Positions 16,102 to 24,417 of a stretch of 43,279 nucleotides of DNA are shown in pieces. The stretch's first letter is position 1, and each line of letters opens with the position of its first letter. Made by a program: the position numbers and the translations under genes. Source of the DNA: Streptomyces adustus (lineage in GTDB: Bacteria > Actinomycetota > Actinomycetes > Streptomycetales > Streptomycetaceae); assembly GCF_009377175.1 (NCBI RefSeq), contig NZ_VJZD01000057.1, positions 1 to 43,279 of the forward strand. Direction: 5' to 3'. Below the pieces are notes generated by a model. The model searched no databases. It had not been told where the DNA came from and saw only the letters and a list, made by a program, of their open reading frames with translations.

Positions 16102-17013
16102 TCAGACCCGGGTCGCAGGGTGCTGGGCGAGCCAGTCCCGGGTGAGCGAGTAACCGGCCTGGATCATGTGCGGCGTGTCATGGAAGTCGATGAGGCTGGC
16201 CGTGGGGGTGGGGACGGCGGGCAGCCGCAGAACCGACCCGCGGACCGCGGCCATGTGCAGCCGGTCCCGCTCCTCGAGGATCTGGCCCAGCGCCCGGTAG
16301 GCGGCGAGCATCGCTGTGTGCGCCTGGCTTTCACGCTCTTCCGTGACGGCGGCCGGCAGTACGTAGATGGTGGTCGCGCCCAGTGCTTCGGCCTGAAGGA
16401 CGGGAGTGTCTGCGGACACGCCGCCGTCGACGAGGAGACGCTCTCCGACCCGGACCGGGGGGTACAGGCCCGGGAAGGCCGCCGAGGCGAGCAGGGCCGA
16501 GACGGTGTCCCCCTGGGACAGAACGACCGCGGCCCCGGTCTCGAAGTCCGTCGCCACGACGTGCACAGGCGTGACCGCGTCCTCGAGCCGCCCGGCGCTG
16601 AACCTGAACCGCAGCAGCTGCTGGAGTGCCGCACTCGAGACCGCCGCCTCGCCCCGGCCCACCGCGGCCCTGACCAGGGTCCGAAGCGAGATCGGCGCGA
16701 CATGCCGCCGCTTGAGGCCCAGCCACAGCGCTTCCAGCCGGTCGATGCCCTCCATGCCCGGGTCGGCGGCGAACAAGGCACCGTTGAGCGCGCCGACCGA
16801 CGACCCCACGATGAGATCGGGCACGATTCCCGCCTGCGTGAGTGCCCGCAACGCTCCGACCTGTGCCGCGCACAGGCTGCCACCGCCCTGTAGCACGAAC
16901 CCCACCGTGTCGGACGGCGCGGCCTCGGCCGTCGTCGGCGCGCCGAGTGCCCCGTCATCTCGCGGCACCTGCTGCGATCTCATTGCCGAGCCAGTGGCTT
17001 GCGCGGTTCCCAT
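16102..17013 (-). CDS. Patatin-like phospholipase
   Basis: A 303-residue patatin-family acyl hydrolase with a Ser-Asp dyad. The oxyanion-hole glycines are at residues 43-45 (LQGGGSLCA), the nucleophile elbow G-S-S-V-G is at 70-74 with Ser72 as nucleophile, and the catalytic Asp196 is in LLVDGGVSADTP. No signal peptide or membrane helix is visible, so it acts in the cytosol or at the inner membrane face. The ATG has a GGGAGAG ribosome binding site 1-2 nt upstream of a short spacer. Two operator candidates lie 23 and 79 bp upstream. It is the first gene of an operon with the flippase-like protein. The substrate is probably a phospho- or lysophospholipid; this is not proved by sequence. Confidence 0.88.
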   Translation of the reverse strand: MGTAQATGSAMRSQQVPRDDGALGAPTTAEAAPSDTVGFVLQGGGSLCAAQVGALRALTQAGIVPDLIVGSSVGALNGALFAADPGMEGIDRLEALWLGLKRRHVAPISLRTLVRAAVGRGEAAVSSAALQQLLRFRFSAGRLEDAVTPVHVVATDFETGAAVVLSQGDTVSALLASAAFPGLYPPVRVGERLLVDGGVSADTPVLQAEALGATTIYVLPAAVTEERESQAHTAMLAAYRALGQILEERDRLHMAAVRGSVLRLPAVPTPTASLIDFHDTPHMIQAGYSLTRDWLAQHPATRV

Positions 17014-17035
17014 GCTCTCCCGTCCCTGTCAGAAA

Positions 17036-17047
17036 ATGAACGTTCCT
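17036..17047. promoter_or_regulatory. TetR operator candidate, copy 3
   Basis: ATGAA-CG-TTCCT followed by TTTTT; two changes from the symmetric site ACGAA-N2-TTCGT. It lies 23 bp before the patatin start and 56 bp (centre to centre) from copy 4, close to a whole number of helical turns plus a fraction. Confidence 0.55.
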
Positions 17048-17091
17048 TTTTACGCGGCTCATGCTGCGTCATCGACGCGATCTCGGTCAAG

Positions 17092-17103
17092 ACGAATGTT
17101 CGT
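17092..17103. promoter_or_regulatory. TetR operator candidate, copy 4
   Basis: ACGAA-TG-TTCGT, perfect arms, followed by TTTCTTT. It lies in the gene-free space between the patatin start (17013) and the nitroreductase stop (17257), 79 bp before the patatin start. Confidence 0.65.
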
Positions 17104-17256
17104 TTTCTTTGAAGCCCACTTCGACGCCCGCTGAGGACGTGCCGGCGTGGGGGCGGGAGCGGCTCGGCCGCGCGCTCCCGATCCGGGAGCGAGCCGATGC
17201 TCCCGTCGGGGGCATAGGGGCGGTCCTGCTCTTCCCGAAGCGGTGGTGGTGCGGCT

Positions 17257-17925
17257 TCAGAGGGTGTCGACGAAGGTGACCGTCTCCTCCAGCGGGGCCC
17301 GGCCCGTGCGGGTGTAGGTCACGTCGGGATCCTCGTATCCGATCGACATGCCGCAGAAGAGGATCAGGTCGTCCGGGGGCGAGAGGATCTCCCTGACGGT
17401 CCTGTGGAACTTCGCCCAGGCCATCTGCGTGCAACTGCCCAGCTCCTCGGCGCGCAGCAGCAGCATGACGGTCTGAAGGAACATGCCGACGTCGGACCAC
17501 TGGGGGCGGTCCAGGCCGCGGTCGACGTAGCAGAACAGGGCGGCGGGCGCGCCGAAGCAGTCCCAGTTCGCGGAGGCCGCCCTCTGGCGCGCCTCAAGGT
17601 CCTCTCGTGCGATGCCGAGGGCGCCGTAGCGCTGCTCGCCGAACGCGGAGCGGCGTTCGCGGTAGGGGGCCTTCAGCGCGGTCGGGTACTGCTCGTACTC
17701 GGGTTCGTCCCAGGGGTCCCGTGCGTCCAGGCGGGCGCGGGCGCGCTTCTTGAGTTCGGCCAGTGGTTCGCCGGTGAGCACGTAGGCGTTCCAGGGCTGG
17801 AGGTTCGATCCCGAGGGCGCCCAGGTCGCCGCGGACAGGACATGCAGGAGCACCTCTCGCGGTACCGGCCGGTCGGTGAACCCGCGAACCGCCCGCCGGC
17901 TCATGACGGCCTCGTAGACGTCCAT
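17257..17925 (-). CDS. Nitroreductase-family FMN oxidoreductase
   Basis: A 222-residue nitroreductase of the NfnB/RutE-like fold. The N-terminal SRRAVRGFTDRPVP segment supplies Arg residues that bind the FMN phosphate. The ATWAPSGSNLQPWNAYVL motif is the family signature, and GSCTQMAWAKFHRTVREIL near residue 165 matches the second FMN-contact region. Such enzymes use NAD(P)H to reduce nitro groups, quinones or related electrophiles. I chose the ATG at 17925 because GGGGAG sits 6 nt before it; the ATG at 17931 directly abuts that sequence. It is divergent from the azoreductase gene, sharing a 139-bp palindrome-rich region. A detoxification pair is likely. Confidence 0.9.
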   Translation of the reverse strand: MDVYEAVMSRRAVRGFTDRPVPREVLLHVLSAATWAPSGSNLQPWNAYVLTGEPLAELKKRARARLDARDPWDEPEYEQYPTALKAPYRERRSAFGEQRYGALGIAREDLEARQRAASANWDCFGAPAALFCYVDRGLDRPQWSDVGMFLQTVMLLLRAEELGSCTQMAWAKFHRTVREILSPPDDLILFCGMSIGYEDPDVTYTRTGRAPLEETVTFVDTL

Positions 17926-17965
17926 GAGCATCTCCCCGCATAGTCGGTACGAACGATATGGTCAC

Positions 17966-18010
17966 GTTCACGATAGTATCACTCGCGACTATCTGGTTCA
18001 CTGTGAACCA
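17966..18010. promoter_or_regulatory. Shared operator region of the nitroreductase/azoreductase pair
   Basis: A cluster of palindromes in the divergent spacer: TGGTTCAC-T-GTGAACCA (17994-18010, perfect 8-bp arms), GATA-G-TATC (17972-17980), and GATAGT/ACTATC around 17972-17993. A further GTTCAC copy is at 17966. Probably regulator binding sites that control both genes. The GATA-G-TATC element resembles the GATAC-A-GTATC palindrome upstream of the nearby MarR gene. Confidence 0.65.
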
Positions 18011-18064
18011 TCGCGAACCCCCGCCCCCGGCCTCGGCCGGGGCGCCGTCGTCTGGAGACCGTCC

Positions 18065-18715
18065 ATGGCCACACTTCTGCACATCGACTCGTCCGTCTTT
18101 CCCGGTGAGGCATCCTCGACCCGTTCGGTCGCAGACGCCTTCCGGGCGACCTGGGAGGAGCGGCACCCGCAGGGCACGGTGATCTACCGCGACCTCGCGG
18201 CCCACCCGGTGCCCCACATCACCGCCGACGCGTGGTCCGCCGGCTATGCCGCCGCCGCGGAGCGCACCCCGGCGCAGTCGGCCGCCTTCGCCCTGCGCGT
18301 GGAACTCATGGAGGAGCTGGAGCGGGCGGACGCTGTCCTGATCGGCGCCCCGATGTACAACTTCTCCATCCCCTCGACCCTGAAGGCATGGCTGGACAAC
18401 GTGCTCCTGCTCGGGCGCACGGCGGGCGAGACGCCCTCCGTCGAGGGCACGCCGACCGTCGTCGTCGCCAGCCGCGGCGGCTCGTACACGCCCGGCACCC
18501 CGCGCGAAGGCTATGAATTCGTACAGAACTATCTGGAGGCCGTCCTCGGCGGCACCATGGGCCTGGACGTCGACTTCATCGTCCCGGAACTCACGATGGC
18601 TGGGCGCAACCCGGCCCTGTCCGCACTGGTCCCGCTCTACGAAGCCTCCCGCGAACGTGCCTTCGGGGAAGCGGTCGGCAGGGCCAAGGAGCTCGCGGAG
18701 CGTTTCGCCGCATAG
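18065..18715 (+). CDS. FMN-dependent NADH azoreductase (AzoR-like)
   Basis: A 216-residue flavodoxin-like azoreductase. The N-terminal LLHIDSSVFPGEASSTRSVA segment is the FMN phosphate loop. The APMYNFSIPSTLKAWLDNVL motif (about residues 95-115) is diagnostic of AzoR/NAD(P)H-quinone reductase proteins, and SRGGSYTPGTPREGYE is the second flavin-contact stretch. It would reduce azo bonds and quinones with NADH in the cytosol. A GGAGA ribosome binding site lies 7 nt before the ATG. The divergent nitroreductase and the MarR gene downstream suggest a redox or electrophile-stress module. Confidence 0.93.
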   Translation: MATLLHIDSSVFPGEASSTRSVADAFRATWEERHPQGTVIYRDLAAHPVPHITADAWSAGYAAAAERTPAQSAAFALRVELMEELERADAVLIGAPMYNFSIPSTLKAWLDNVLLLGRTAGETPSVEGTPTVVVASRGGSYTPGTPREGYEFVQNYLEAVLGGTMGLDVDFIVPELTMAGRNPALSALVPLYEASRERAFGEAVGRAKELAERFAA

Positions 18716-18730
18716 CAGGCGGCCACCGGG

Positions 18731-18767
18731 CGCCGTGCGACCTCCCGGATCCCGGGGTCGCACGGCG
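18731..18767. terminator. Hairpin terminator after the azoreductase gene
   Basis: Perfect 12-bp inverted repeat CGCCGTGCGACC / GGTCGCACGGCG with a 13-nt loop, followed by TTCCTT, 15 bp after the stop codon. Confidence 0.8.
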
Positions 18768-18892
18768 TTCCTTGCCGTCGTCGGCCGCGGCGCTCCCATC
18801 GCCGGGGCGGGCGAGGGCGCCCGCCCCGCCGGCTCCCGGGGCGGCACGTCCGATGTGACCGGTGCTGCGTGGGCGGCCGGACCCGTCCGCTC

Positions 18893-19378
18893 CTACGACG
18901 CGCCGTCGGCGGGATGGGCGAGCCGGGTCAGCAGGGCTGTGAGCTGTTCGGACTCTCCCGGCTCCAGGCCGTCGACCAGGCGCTCGGCCAGCGAATCCGC
19001 CGTCACATGGGCCGCGTCGAAGAGCTCCACCCCCTCGGGCGTGATCTCCACGGCCCGCGCCCGCCGGTCACCGGGAACGGCCTTGCGTACGGCGAGTCCC
19101 TTGCGCTCCAGGTCATCCACGACCCGCATGATGGCCGCCTTGTCCGTGCCGGTTGCCGCCGCCAGGTCGCGCTGCATCGTGGGCCCCTGGTTGACCAGTG
19201 CGATCAGTACCGCGAAATGCCGCAGCTCGATGCCGAACGGACGGAGTGCTTCCGACATCACCGCGGCCGCGCGCCAGTGCGCCCGGCGCAGCAGCAGACC
19301 GAGAGCGAAGGGTGAGGTGTCACCGGGTCGGTCGGTTGCGTGCGACGGGGCGGAACGGTGAGGAACATCGGCGTTCAT
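18893..19378 (-). CDS. MarR-family transcriptional regulator
   Basis: A MarR-type winged-helix regulator of about 161 residues. The DNA-binding core is clear: LRHFAVLIALVNQGPTMQRD then LAAATGTDKAAIMRVVDDLE and the wing RKAVPGDRRARAVEITPEG. Such proteins respond to phenolic compounds or oxidants and often control azoreductases. I used the ATG at 19378. A GTG two codons upstream is possible and neither has a good ribosome binding site, so a leaderless start cannot be excluded. Two overlapping palindromes lie just upstream. It converges with the azoreductase gene across the terminator, and may regulate itself and the redox pair. Confidence 0.88.
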   Translation of the reverse strand: MNADVPHRSAPSHATDRPGDTSPFALGLLLRRAHWRAAAVMSEALRPFGIELRHFAVLIALVNQGPTMQRDLAAATGTDKAAIMRVVDDLERKGLAVRKAVPGDRRARAVEITPEGVELFDAAHVTADSLAERLVDGLEPGESEQLTALLTRLAHPADGAS

Positions 19379-19396
19379 GGGCACATGTTACAGCTG

Positions 19397-19419
19397 TCGA
19401 ATCATTCGATACAGTATCG
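19397..19419. promoter_or_regulatory. MarR operator candidate (two overlapping palindromes)
   Basis: TCGAA-TCA-TTCGA (19397-19409) and CGATAC-A-GTATCG (19407-19419), both with perfect arms, 19 to 41 bp before the MarR start in an AT-rich stretch. This is the usual place and size for an autoregulatory MarR site. Confidence 0.7.
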
Positions 19420-19590
19420 TTTAAAACTAAATGGCGTGTCGAATCGGGCTCGAGGCGATGGTCATGGCCCCTCCGCTGCCTCGCGGTGCGCCGGTGGCGT
19501 GGGACGGCCCGGTACAGACCCTGACGTCGCGGCAGGAAGAGCATCCCGGCCCGACACCCTCGCCGAACCGGCGGGACGTATTCTGCGATC

Positions 19591-20283
19591 ATGGACGATC
19601 CCGTACTCACCGCCCGCGAACTGGTGCGGGACCGCTTTCCCGCCGCCAGGGCTGCCTTCCTCGCCGGCAGCGTACTGACCGACCGCCGGACGGCCACCTC
19701 CGACCTGGACATCGTGGTCCTCCTGGACGGGACCCCCTGCCGGGAGAACCTGGTGTACCGCGGCTGGCCGGTGGAACTGTTCGTGCAGACGGAGGCCACC
19801 TGGCACGGCTTCGCCGACGAGGAGACCGCGAAGCGGAGTTCGCCGCTGCTCGCCATGTGTGCGGACGGCATGCTTCTGGTGGACGCGGATGGGCTCGGCG
19901 CCGCGCTCCAGGACGAGGCGCGAGAGCGTCTGGCCGCGGGCCCGCCGCCACTCTCGGACCGCGAACGGGACTACGAGCGGTTCATCCTGACCGACTTGCT
20001 CGATGACCTGCGTGGCTGCGCGGACCCTGCCGAGCGGGTGTACTTGGTCGCGCACATGTTGCAGCGCGCATCGGAGCTGGTCCTCCTGGTCGGCGGGCAC
20101 TGGCTCGGCAAAGGCAAGTGGCTGTCCCGGCGGCTGGCTGCGGCCGACCCCGGGATGCAACGGGCGTTGTCCGAAGCTGCCGTGCAGGCGATCGACGGGG
20201 ATACGAAGGGCTTCGCCGCGGTCGTGGCGGAGGTGCTTGACCTGGCCGGCGGCCCGCTGTGGGACGGGTACGCCGTGCGATGA
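19591..20283 (+). CDS. Nucleotidyltransferase-domain protein
   Basis: A 230-residue protein with a pol-beta-type nucleotidyltransferase domain. The core motif is AGSVLTDRRTATSDLDIVVL (Gly-Ser, then Asp-x-Asp at residues about 38 and 40), with a third candidate Asp/Glu on the following strand (VELFVQTE). The C-terminal half is helical and may form an HEPN- or KNTase-like partner domain. It could modify a small molecule such as an aminoglycoside, or a protein or tRNA. No antitoxin-like partner gene is adjacent, so I do not call a toxin-antitoxin system. The ATG lacks a strong ribosome binding site. Confidence 0.8.
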   Translation: MDDPVLTARELVRDRFPAARAAFLAGSVLTDRRTATSDLDIVVLLDGTPCRENLVYRGWPVELFVQTEATWHGFADEETAKRSSPLLAMCADGMLLVDADGLGAALQDEARERLAAGPPPLSDRERDYERFILTDLLDDLRGCADPAERVYLVAHMLQRASELVLLVGGHWLGKGKWLSRRLAAADPGMQRALSEAAVQAIDGDTKGFAAVVAEVLDLAGGPLWDGYAVR

Positions 20284-20325
20284 GTCGGTGAGGCGCCATC
20301 CATCACCGCGGGTGCACGACTGCGA

Positions 20326-20454
20326 TCAGCCGGCTGAGGCCTGTCGCCCGGCGCGGGTGGTGGCGAGACTGCGGGAGTCGTTGCCGGTCTCGGCGATGTT
20401 GCCGCCGAAGGCGACGTGGTCCACGACGGCCGCGCAGAGGCGGAGGTCGGTGAT
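20326..20454 (-). pseudogene. Remnant of an IS21-type IstB ATP-binding helper
   Basis: A short minus-strand stretch encodes LRLCAAVVDHVAFGGNI followed by ETGNDSRSLATTRA. This resembles the C-terminal tail of IS21-family IstB proteins (DPRL-x-AA-x-VDR-x-x-F...ETG-x-x-SYRL). The ATPase core is absent. Together with the gene-poor stretch around it (20284-20640), it suggests an old, decayed insertion. Confidence 0.4.
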
Positions 20455-20684
20455 CGTCTTGTTCCGCTGCCGAGGAGCCGGCAGCCCGGTCGGGCACTCG
20501 TGAAAGTCCCGCCGCTGAGCCGGGCGGAAGAGCAGACCGTCGCGCCGGGCCGCGTGCTCCTCCGTGGTGTTCCTGCCGTCGTCACTCAACGCAACTAGTC
20601 ATAAAGCTCCTTTAATAGAACATCGCAACAAAATGCGCGAACATGACTGAAGGGGCTGTTTCGGAATGCGCCAGGGAGCCGCAG

Positions 20685-22652
20685 ATGGATGCCTTGGGCG
20701 AAATTCATCGAAGCGCTTGCCCGTCGGCTCTTCTGACGCTGCACGGTGCCGTGCGCGACCTCAACGCTGCCATGGCCACGGCGCTGGGCAGACCGGCGGA
20801 GCAGTGCCTGGGGCGTGACTTCGGTGATCTGTGGCCTGCGAGCCAGCGGATGGCGGCCGAAAACCTGGTGGCCCATGCCGCCAGAGCGGCTGCGGTCGCG
20901 ATGCGGGAGCTGGAGTTTCCCGGGCGGGACGGGGTACCCATTGCCTCCTTGCTCGAGGCGCGGCAGGTGAAGGATCCCGCTGGTGACAAGCAGATGATGT
21001 GGGTGCGCGTCCTGGATGCACGAAACGACCTGACCAGCCTGCTGATCCCGTTCCGGCTGGCCACCGCGGCCGCCGGCCTCGGCCTGTGGATGTATTCACC
21101 CCAGAAGGACCAGATGGAGTGGCTCGGTGGCCTACCCAGCCTGGTCGCGCTCATCCCGGATCCAATTGCGCCGATGTCCAGAGTGATCTCGGCAATGCAC
21201 CCCGGCGACAGGGAGGCCTTCTGGCAGCTCCTGCACTCGACCTCCTTCCGGCAGTCCCCCTGGGTGAGGGTGCGCTACCACACCTTGCACGGAGGCTGGC
21301 ACCGGCTGGCCGTTCAGGTCCGTCGGCTCCAGCTGGGCATCGACGGACCCCAACGGATCGTCGTGGTCGTCCGCGACGACACCACGCGGGAGAAGCGCAA
21401 GCAGAAGGCGCAGGCCGCGCTGACCGCCGAGCGGCAGCGCGCGAAGGACACCGCCGACTTCTCCTCCGCCTTGATCACCGCAGCCAGGGAGCAGGAACTG
21501 CAGCAGGTCGTCCTGACCCGGCTCGCCGCGACCTTCGGCGCCAGCGGGGCCGTGCTCGCACTCGTCGACGACAGCCGCCTGTCCATCTCCACCGATGCCG
21601 GGATAGACATGCGCGAGGTCGAGGCCCTGCACGGCCTGCGGTTGGACCTGCCGACCCCGTTGTCCGAGGCGATCCGTACGGGCAAGGCGCAGTTCATCAC
21701 CGACCGGGAGGATTTCACCCGCCGCTGGCCGCATGCACCACAGCTGCGGCTCCTGCGGCTCGGCTCCGACTACGCCATCTCGGTCACCCCCCTCGGCGAG
21801 CCCGGCGACCAGCCACTCGGGGCCTGGGCGATGCTCTACCCCCGCGGATACCTGCCGCCCCTGGACGAGCGGACCCTCGTGGGCACGCTGGCCGACCTGG
21901 CAGGCCAGGCACTCAAGCGGATCAGGTTGCAACAGGCGCACGTCGAGCTGGCCACGGCGCTGCAGCAGACCATGCTCCCCGAGCTGCCCGAGCATCTTCC
22001 GGGCCTGGAGGTCGCCGCGCGCTACCGCCCCAGCCGGGTCGGGCTGGACATCGGCGGAGACTGGTACGACGCTTTCATGATGCCCGACGGCGCGATCGCA
22101 CTGGAGATCGGCGACGTCCAAGGGCACGACGTCGACGCTGCCGCCTTCATGGGACAGATCCGCGTGTCGCTGCGCGCGATCGCCGCCCAGGAACCGGATC
22201 CCGGAACCGTGCTGACCCGCACCAACGAACTGCTCGTCACGACCGCCCCCGCACGATTCGCCAGCTGCACCATGCTGCGCGTCGACCCGCACGACGGACG
22301 GATCACCGGCACCAGCGCCGGCCATGTGCCGCTGCTGTGTGCACACAGAGACGGCAGTCACGAGGTCCGCGAGCTGCCGGGCGGGCCGGTCCTGGGCGTC
22401 CTGCCCGGCACCGAGTACCGCAAGGAGATCTTCACCCTGGAGGACGACAGCGCGCTGGTCATGGTCACCGACGGCGTGGTCGAAGGGCCAGGTCTGACGC
22501 TGGAAGCCGGACTGGAACGAGCCGGAACACTGGCCGCCCAAGCCGTCCACGACGGACTGAACGCCGAAGAGACCGCTGACCGCATCCTCGACGCCGCGAT
22601 CGCGGTCGACCACCTCGACGACGTGGCCGTGCTGGTCATACGACGCGCATGA
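20685..22652 (+). CDS. PAS-GAF-PP2C (SpoIIE-type) serine/threonine phosphatase
   Basis: A 655-residue sensor phosphatase. Two PAS-like regions (about 1-110 and 120-260) precede a short helical linker (EKRKQKAQAALTAERQRAKD), a GAF domain (about 275-425), and a C-terminal PP2C/SpoIIE catalytic domain (about 430-655). The catalytic part shows QQTMLPELPEHLPGLEVAAR, the metal-binding GGDWYDAF and IGDVQGHDVDAAAFM motifs, and VMVTDGVVEG near the end. Such proteins dephosphorylate anti-anti-sigma factors and activate stress sigma factors in Streptomyces. I chose the ATG at 20685, which has AGGGAG 6 nt upstream, over the weaker ATG 14 codons earlier. No anti-sigma kinase domain is fused and no partner gene is adjacent. 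Confidence 0.9.
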   Translation: MDALGEIHRSACPSALLTLHGAVRDLNAAMATALGRPAEQCLGRDFGDLWPASQRMAAENLVAHAARAAAVAMRELEFPGRDGVPIASLLEARQVKDPAGDKQMMWVRVLDARNDLTSLLIPFRLATAAAGLGLWMYSPQKDQMEWLGGLPSLVALIPDPIAPMSRVISAMHPGDREAFWQLLHSTSFRQSPWVRVRYHTLHGGWHRLAVQVRRLQLGIDGPQRIVVVVRDDTTREKRKQKAQAALTAERQRAKDTADFSSALITAAREQELQQVVLTRLAATFGASGAVLALVDDSRLSISTDAGIDMREVEALHGLRLDLPTPLSEAIRTGKAQFITDREDFTRRWPHAPQLRLLRLGSDYAISVTPLGEPGDQPLGAWAMLYPRGYLPPLDERTLVGTLADLAGQALKRIRLQQAHVELATALQQTMLPELPEHLPGLEVAARYRPSRVGLDIGGDWYDAFMMPDGAIALEIGDVQGHDVDAAAFMGQIRVSLRAIAAQEPDPGTVLTRTNELLVTTAPARFASCTMLRVDPHDGRITGTSAGHVPLLCAHRDGSHEVRELPGGPVLGVLPGTEYRKEIFTLEDDSALVMVTDGVVEGPGLTLEAGLERAGTLAAQAVHDGLNAEETADRILDAAIAVDHLDDVAVLVIRRA

Positions 22653-22660
22653 CCACCTCC

Positions 22661-22690
22661 GGGCGCACCACCACGCGGGACGGTGCGCCC
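22661..22690. terminator. Hairpin terminator after the phosphatase gene
   Basis: Perfect 9-bp inverted repeat GGGCGCACC / GGTGCGCCC with a 12-nt loop, 9 bp after the stop codon. Confidence 0.75.
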
Positions 22691-23133
22691 CCAGGGCGTC
22701 CTTCTCCGCTCCGGGGCTCTGGCGTCGGCGGCGACGCGGCCGGCGAGTCGCTCGTATCGGTGCCCGGCTGCCTGTGGCGTGCCGAGCCCGTGTCCGAAGG
22801 CGATCTCCTGCAAGGTCATGCCGCGACCCGTGTCATCTGGAGAAGTCCGGTCTCAAGTTCGCTCATTTCCCCGTGAACGAGCGGGAGGAGGCTCAACGCG
22901 GCGGTGCTGTCGGCGTGGTTCACCTCCGGTTCACCGGCGGGATCCCGTCATGTGGGTTGCGAGGACGCCGCCGGGCCGGCGGGGACGGTCGCCCTTCGAC
23001 CTGGAGCGGGCCGGGAGCGACGCAGCGGAGCACGACGGGGTCCGAGCGCCTACGTCCGACTGGCACGACCGGCACGGCGCGGGAGAGGGGGAGGGGGAGG
23101 GGCAGGCGATGCGCCGGAGCCGGTGGCGGGCCT
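22691..23133. other. Gene-free spacer
   Basis: About 440 bp between the phosphatase terminator and the acyltransferase stop codon. It contains a purine-rich run (GGGAGAGGGGGAGGGGGAGG near 23080-23100). Open frames here have no ribosome binding sites or recognisable motifs. I see no gene. Confidence 0.5.
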
Positions 23134-24417
23134 TCACTCCTCGGCCAGATCGGTGAGAGCGGCACACAGCGTCTCGCGCAGCCGACCCATCTGCTCCGGG
23201 CCGTAGGTCCAGCTGTCGTATTCGTTCTGCACGAGCAGCCGACCGCCGAAACTGGCCACGCCGATCTTTGGCGGCATGCCCGGCGCGTTGGCCGTCCCTC
23301 CGAAGCGGATCAGCTCCATGCCGTCGGGGACGGGGTGCGCAGGTATCCGGCCGACATTGGAGATGCCGTAACTGACGACCGGGACGGGCACCGCGATGCC
23401 CCGCGCGCCCGCCCGGAGCGCGGCGAGCAGGAAGCGCTCGGGGTCGCGCCGGGCCAGGGCCCCGGCGACCTGGACGGCCACCTCCCGGCCGACGGTCTCC
23501 GGCCGGTCGTCGTGCCCGACGGACAGCGTGGTCTGGAGCCCGGTGATGCAGTTGAGGACGGTGCTCAGGGGCAGCTCGGGTGTCAGCCGGGTGCGCAGGT
23601 CCACACCGTGTCCGCAGGTCAGCGTCAACGGGCCGTGATCCGGAGCCAGTTGTGCGCGTACAGCGGTCAGCACCAGCCCCGTGACCAGACTGTTGACGGT
23701 CACCTCGCGGGCCCGGGCGGCCGCCACCACCGCGGCGGTCGTCTCCGGGGTGAACTCCAGCCGGTCGACGACGAAGCGACGGGTTGCGGCCGGGCGGTCG
23801 GGGAGGCCCACGCCCTCGGTGGGCAGGACGGCGGACTTGGTCTCGCCGGTACCCTGCGCGATGGCCTCCACCAGGGTGTCGATCTCGGCGTCCGGGAAGC
23901 TGCCGGCCAGCCGGGTGTCGATCGCGGCGGGCAGGTCCTCGCGCCGCTCGGGGGCGGGATCCGCGCCGGCCGCCAGGGCGGTGTAGTGCTGCCAGAACTC
24001 GTCGAGCAGGGCGAAGGCGGACCGGCCGTCGGCCACGCCGTGGTGGACACCGAGCACCACCTGGCTGCGCTCGCCGTCGGTCAGCAGCCAGGCGTGCACC
24101 AGGCTCTCGGTCCAGTCGGGCCGCGAGTTGATCAGCTCGGCATAGACCTCCTCCACGCCGTCGAGGACGGTGAGCGGCGGGTCGACCCGGTCCCGGACCC
24201 GCAGCAGCAGGCCCTCCTCGCCGGACGTCACCTCGCAGCGCAGGATCGGATGGCGCTCGGTGAGCAGCCGGAGAGCCCGTCGCATGAGCCCGGGGTCCGG
24301 GCGTCCGCGCACCAGGGACTCGACGAACTCGGGCATGTCGTGAAGCGGGAGGCTCGCGGCCCCCAGATCCAGGAAGTAGATGCTCTCGAACGGGGATATG
24401 AGGCGCTGACGCGTCAT
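23134..24417 (-). CDS. PapA5/condensation-like acyltransferase
   Basis: A 427-residue protein of the BAHD/condensation-domain superfamily, closest in plan to PapA5-type acyltransferases that esterify alcohols with acyl-CoA or carrier-bound acyl groups. The catalytic HHxxxDG motif is intact (HHGVADG, residues 125-131; His126 as base). The second-half VSYGISNVGRIPAH segment matches the structural DFGWG-like latch region. The N-terminus (ISPFESIYFLDLG) is typical of the PapA group. It overlaps the TetR gene by 4 bp (ATGA) and is co-transcribed with it. Next to a diterpene-alcohol cluster it could acylate the terpene product, or be involved in its control or resistance; substrate is inference. 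No carrier-protein domain is nearby. Confidence 0.82.
   Translation of the reverse strand: MTRQRLISPFESIYFLDLGAASLPLHDMPEFVESLVRGRPDPGLMRRALRLLTERHPILRCEVTSGEEGLLLRVRDRVDPPLTVLDGVEEVYAELINSRPDWTESLVHAWLLTDGERSQVVLGVHHGVADGRSAFALLDEFWQHYTALAAGADPAPERREDLPAAIDTRLAGSFPDAEIDTLVEAIAQGTGETKSAVLPTEGVGLPDRPAATRRFVVDRLEFTPETTAAVVAAARAREVTVNSLVTGLVLTAVRAQLAPDHGPLTLTCGHGVDLRTRLTPELPLSTVLNCITGLQTTLSVGHDDRPETVGREVAVQVAGALARRDPERFLLAALRAGARGIAVPVPVVSYGISNVGRIPAHPVPDGMELIRFGGTANAPGMPPKIGVASFGGRLLVQNEYDSWTYGPEQMGRLRETLCAALTDLAEE

Noticed and set aside
19591..20283. Nucleotidyltransferase as a MNT/HEPN toxin-antitoxin pair
   Set aside because: No adjacent HEPN or other partner gene was found; the nearest neighbours are a MarR gene and an IS remnant.
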